From: Bacillota bacterium
Lineage (GTDB): Bacteria; Bacillota; Bacilli; Alicyclobacillales; SLC66
Assembly (NCBI GenBank): GCA_021846145.1
Contig: JAJZCJ010000141.1
Span: 1-8,054 of the forward strand
Direction of reading: 5' to 3'
Length of the DNA stretch: 8,054 bases
The notes beneath the pieces were generated by a model. It did no database searches and was not told the origin of the DNA. It saw nothing but the letters and a program-made list of their open reading frames with translations. The translations under genes and the position numbers were made by a program. This document shows positions 6,441 to 8,054 of the stretch, piece after piece; position 1 is the stretch's first letter, and every line of letters starts with the position of its first letter.

Positions 6441-7361
6441 TTATGAATAGGAGATACGTGGATCAATAATTCCATATAGAATATCGACAACCAAATTGAA
6501 TATGACCACAAAAAAAGTAGCAAACAAAACAGTGCCCATAATCAGTGGTACATCTAAGTTGCCGATCGCTTGGAACGCTAACTGACCAATTCCGGAATAC
6601 CCGAAAATATCTTCAATTACCACCACGCCACCTAATAACATCGCCACATCCGTCCCTGCATAGGTAAGGGCAGGAATCAATGCATTGCGCAGTGCATGAC
6701 GCATGACCACTCGAAGCGGACTTGCACCTTTTGCTCTGGCGGTTCGAATATAATCTTGATTTAACACATCTATCATTGACGATTTTAATAAACGGGCATA
6801 ATAAGCAGCACCTGTAATAGCATACGTTAATGCGGGAAGAATGGCAAAAGCAATCCCACCAGTTCCGCCTATGGGCAACCATCCTAATTTAAATCCTACC
6901 CAAAACATGAGTTCCAGCCCCACAAAGAAAACTGGCAATGAAATTCCGATCAATGCACCTGTGCCTAAAATGTGGTCTGTCAGCTTACGATCACGAAGCG
7001 CAGTGAGAATACCGATGGGAATGCCGATCACTAATTCAAACACGAAGGCGAGCCCTGCGAGTAATCCAGTTGCTCCGATACGTTGCCCAATCAAGGAATT
7101 AACCGATTGGTTTAACACATAGGATGTGCCAAGGTTCCCATGTAACAAATTCCAAAGAAAATGCAAATATTGAACAGGTAATGGCTCGTCTAGTCCCAAC
7201 TGTTTGCGAATCTGAAGCACTACGTATTCCGGCGCATGCGGACCGACAATCGCTCTTGCAGGGTCAGCAGGTACAGCATAAGCAATCAAAAATGTGATGA
7301 TCGAGACACCTAGTAGTACGACCAGCGCACCCAAAATCCGTCGGACTATATAGGAAGCCAC
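6441..7361 (-). CDS. ABC transporter permease of the DppB/OppB (peptide/nickel) family
   Basis: This inner-membrane subunit belongs to a dipeptide/oligopeptide (or nickel-type) importer of the BPD_transp_1 superfamily. The GTG at 7361 gives 306 residues, the usual DppB length. It is chosen because GGAGG lies 7 nt upstream and because the protein then begins ASYIVRRILGALVVLLGVS, as typical DppB proteins do. The frame stays open to a TTG at 7418, but that lies inside a hairpin. The first membrane helix covers about 9-31, then a large outside loop with the family block GNLGTS (75-80). About five further helices and the EAA loop that contacts the ATPase follow (about 203-230, IRTARAKGAS and RHALRNALIPAL). 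The end is DPRISYS. It follows the solute-binding-protein gene and is the last gene of the unit: no DppC-type partner or ATPase gene follows. The substrate cannot be told from sequence. Confidence 0.94.
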   Translation of the reverse strand: MASYIVRRILGALVVLLGVSIITFLIAYAVPADPARAIVGPHAPEYVVLQIRKQLGLDEPLPVQYLHFLWNLLHGNLGTSYVLNQSVNSLIGQRIGATGLLAGLAFVFELVIGIPIGILTALRDRKLTDHILGTGALIGISLPVFFVGLELMFWVGFKLGWLPIGGTGGIAFAILPALTYAITGAAYYARLLKSSMIDVLNQDYIRTARAKGASPLRVVMRHALRNALIPALTYAGTDVAMLLGGVVVIEDIFGYSGIGQLAFQAIGNLDVPLIMGTVLFATFFVVIFNLVVDILYGIIDPRISYS

Positions 7362-7368
7362 AACGACA

Positions 7369-7373
7369 CCTCC
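7369..7373 (-). promoter_or_regulatory. Ribosome binding site deciding the GTG start of the permease
   Basis: GGAGG (in TTTTGGAGGTGTC) lies 7 nt before the GTG at 7361. Upstream candidates in the same frame (ATG at 7382, TTG at 7418) have no such site in front of them. Confidence 0.8.
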
Positions 7374-7384
7374 AAAATTCATTA

Positions 7385-7419
7385 GTTGTGCCGCGAAAAA
7401 ATCGCCTTCGCGGCACAAC
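7385..7419 (-). promoter_or_regulatory. Perfect 13-bp intercistronic stem-loop between binding-protein and permease genes
   Basis: GTTGTGCCGCGAA (7419-7407 on the minus strand) pairs without mismatch with TTCGCGGCACAAC (7397-7385), with a 9-nt loop. It lies 24 nt after the binding-protein stop and just upstream of the permease ribosome site. No U-run follows the 3' arm, so it is not a standard terminator. Such hairpins in importer operons commonly protect the upstream mRNA from 3' exonucleases or lower downstream expression, so that binding protein exceeds permease. That role is inferred here. Confidence 0.75.
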
Positions 7420-7443
7420 CATTTGCTAATCCTTAAGTACTAA

Positions 7444-8054
7444 TTAGTGTTTCACTACCCACATGTATTGCAATGGATCCGTAAGGTTTGGATTCATGTA
7501 GAAGCCTTTTACCCATGGCTGCACAGCGGCAGGATAGATAGGGTAGTAGAGCGGAATCCACGGTGCTTGTGACATAATGATGTTTTGCGCTTGCTTGTAC
7601 ACGTTATTGCGCGCGGTACCAGCAGGCATTAATGCACCCTTATTGAGCAGCGCATCTACTTGCTTGTTGCTAAAGTTAGTCGAGTTATTAACCGGTGCTT
7701 GATTAGAATTGAAGAGTACATCTAAGAAGTCAGAAGGATCCGGGAAATCTTCAATCCATGCTAACTTAAAGATACTTTGCTTGCCTGTTTCGTTATTCGT
7801 CAAGAAAGTGCCCCAAGACGTTTGGTTAATTTGAGCGTTCACGCCGATATTTTTGAACATGTTCTGAACTGCTTCTGAAATTCGAACATCGTCAGGTGAA
7901 GAATTGTCAGTGTAAATCGTCGTTGAAAATCCATTTGGATAACCTGCTTGTTTGAGCAGTTGTTTTGCTTTCGCAGGGTTGAAACTGTAAGTAGCATTAG
8001 CTGGTAACGTCTTCTCGTAAGCTGAAGGCATACTGGAAGGAATCGGCTGGCTAG
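7444..8054 (-). CDS. Peptide ABC transporter substrate-binding protein (SBP family 5), C-terminal about 203 residues, cut by window edge
   Basis: This is the extracytoplasmic binding protein of a DppA/OppA-type importer, which captures peptides and hands them to the permease. The frame is open to the right edge; the first complete codon is 8052-8050. The full gene would be about 530-600 residues, so only the last third is present and the signal peptide is outside the window. Visible family features, counted from that first codon: a SQPIPSSMP stretch at the start, then FNPAKAKQLLKQAGYPNGF (about 24-42), typical of SBP_bac_5. The block KLAWIEDFPDPSDFLDVLF (about 95-113) is the usual W-x-D-x-P-DP-x-x-F motif. 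APWIPLYYP (about 169-177) lies near the C-terminus. It ends TAA at 7444. An internal Met at 8031 is not the start. The permease follows after 82 nt containing a stem-loop, so the two almost certainly belong to one transporter. Confidence 0.93.
   Translation of the reverse strand, partial: SQPIPSSMPSAYEKTLPANATYSFNPAKAKQLLKQAGYPNGFSTTIYTDNSSPDDVRISEAVQNMFKNIGVNAQINQTSWGTFLTNNETGKQSIFKLAWIEDFPDPSDFLDVLFNSNQAPVNNSTNFSNKQVDALLNKGALMPAGTARNNVYKQAQNIIMSQAPWIPLYYPIYPAAVQPWVKGFYMNPNLTDPLQYMWVVKH

Noticed and set aside
7362..7418. Longer N-terminus of the permease starting at TTG 7418 or ATG 7382
   Set aside because: These extra residues are encoded by the hairpin and the ribosome-site region, and the GTG at 7361 has the proper GGAGG spacing and the family-typical N-terminus.
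7439..7448. 10-bp palindrome ACTAATTAGT over the binding-protein stop codon
   Set aside because: It is short, AT-rich, has no loop, and fits chance at a stop codon.

Overview
The window looks like chromosomal DNA of a Bacillota (Firmicutes) bacterium. The evidence is strong AAGGAGG-type ribosome binding sites, a GTG start, sigma-A-like promoters, moderate GC, and the family character of the proteins. An Alicyclobacillus-like aerobic lineage is possible, but the sequence alone does not settle it. Coding density is high, with no insertion sequences, tRNA or rRNA genes, CRISPR arrays or phage genes.

Left part (1-4412, minus strand): a tight three-gene operon reads leftward as a large TPR protein, then selB (selenocysteine-specific elongation factor), then aroA (EPSP synthase), which runs off the left edge. 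TPR and selB are 9 nt apart, and the selB ribosome site overlaps the TPR stop codon. selB and aroA overlap by 16 nt. A good promoter (extended -10) lies just upstream of the TPR gene. The notable point is that a Sec-decoding factor sits in a housekeeping/aromatic-amino-acid transcription unit, with no selA, selC or selD in the window.

Middle (4413-4551): a short divergent intergenic region carries two back-to-back promoters, one for the TPR-selB-aroA operon and one for argS. argS (arginyl-tRNA synthetase, plus strand) follows, and its start is best placed at the second in-frame ATG.

Right part (6310-8054): the gap between argS and the converging transport genes holds two hairpins that look like terminators. 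Beyond it, on the minus strand, are the C-terminal part of a family 5 peptide-binding protein (runs off the right edge) and, downstream of it, a complete DppB/OppB-type permease. A 13-bp perfect stem-loop separates the two. The permease is the last gene of its unit, so the DppC-type partner and the ATPases must lie upstream outside the window or elsewhere.

Functionally the window combines translation (ArgS, SelB), the shikimate pathway (AroA) and peptide uptake. I do not see a clearly new multi-gene system. The points most worth following are the placement of selB, the unassigned C-terminal half of the TPR protein, the intercistronic hairpin and the missing permease partner.
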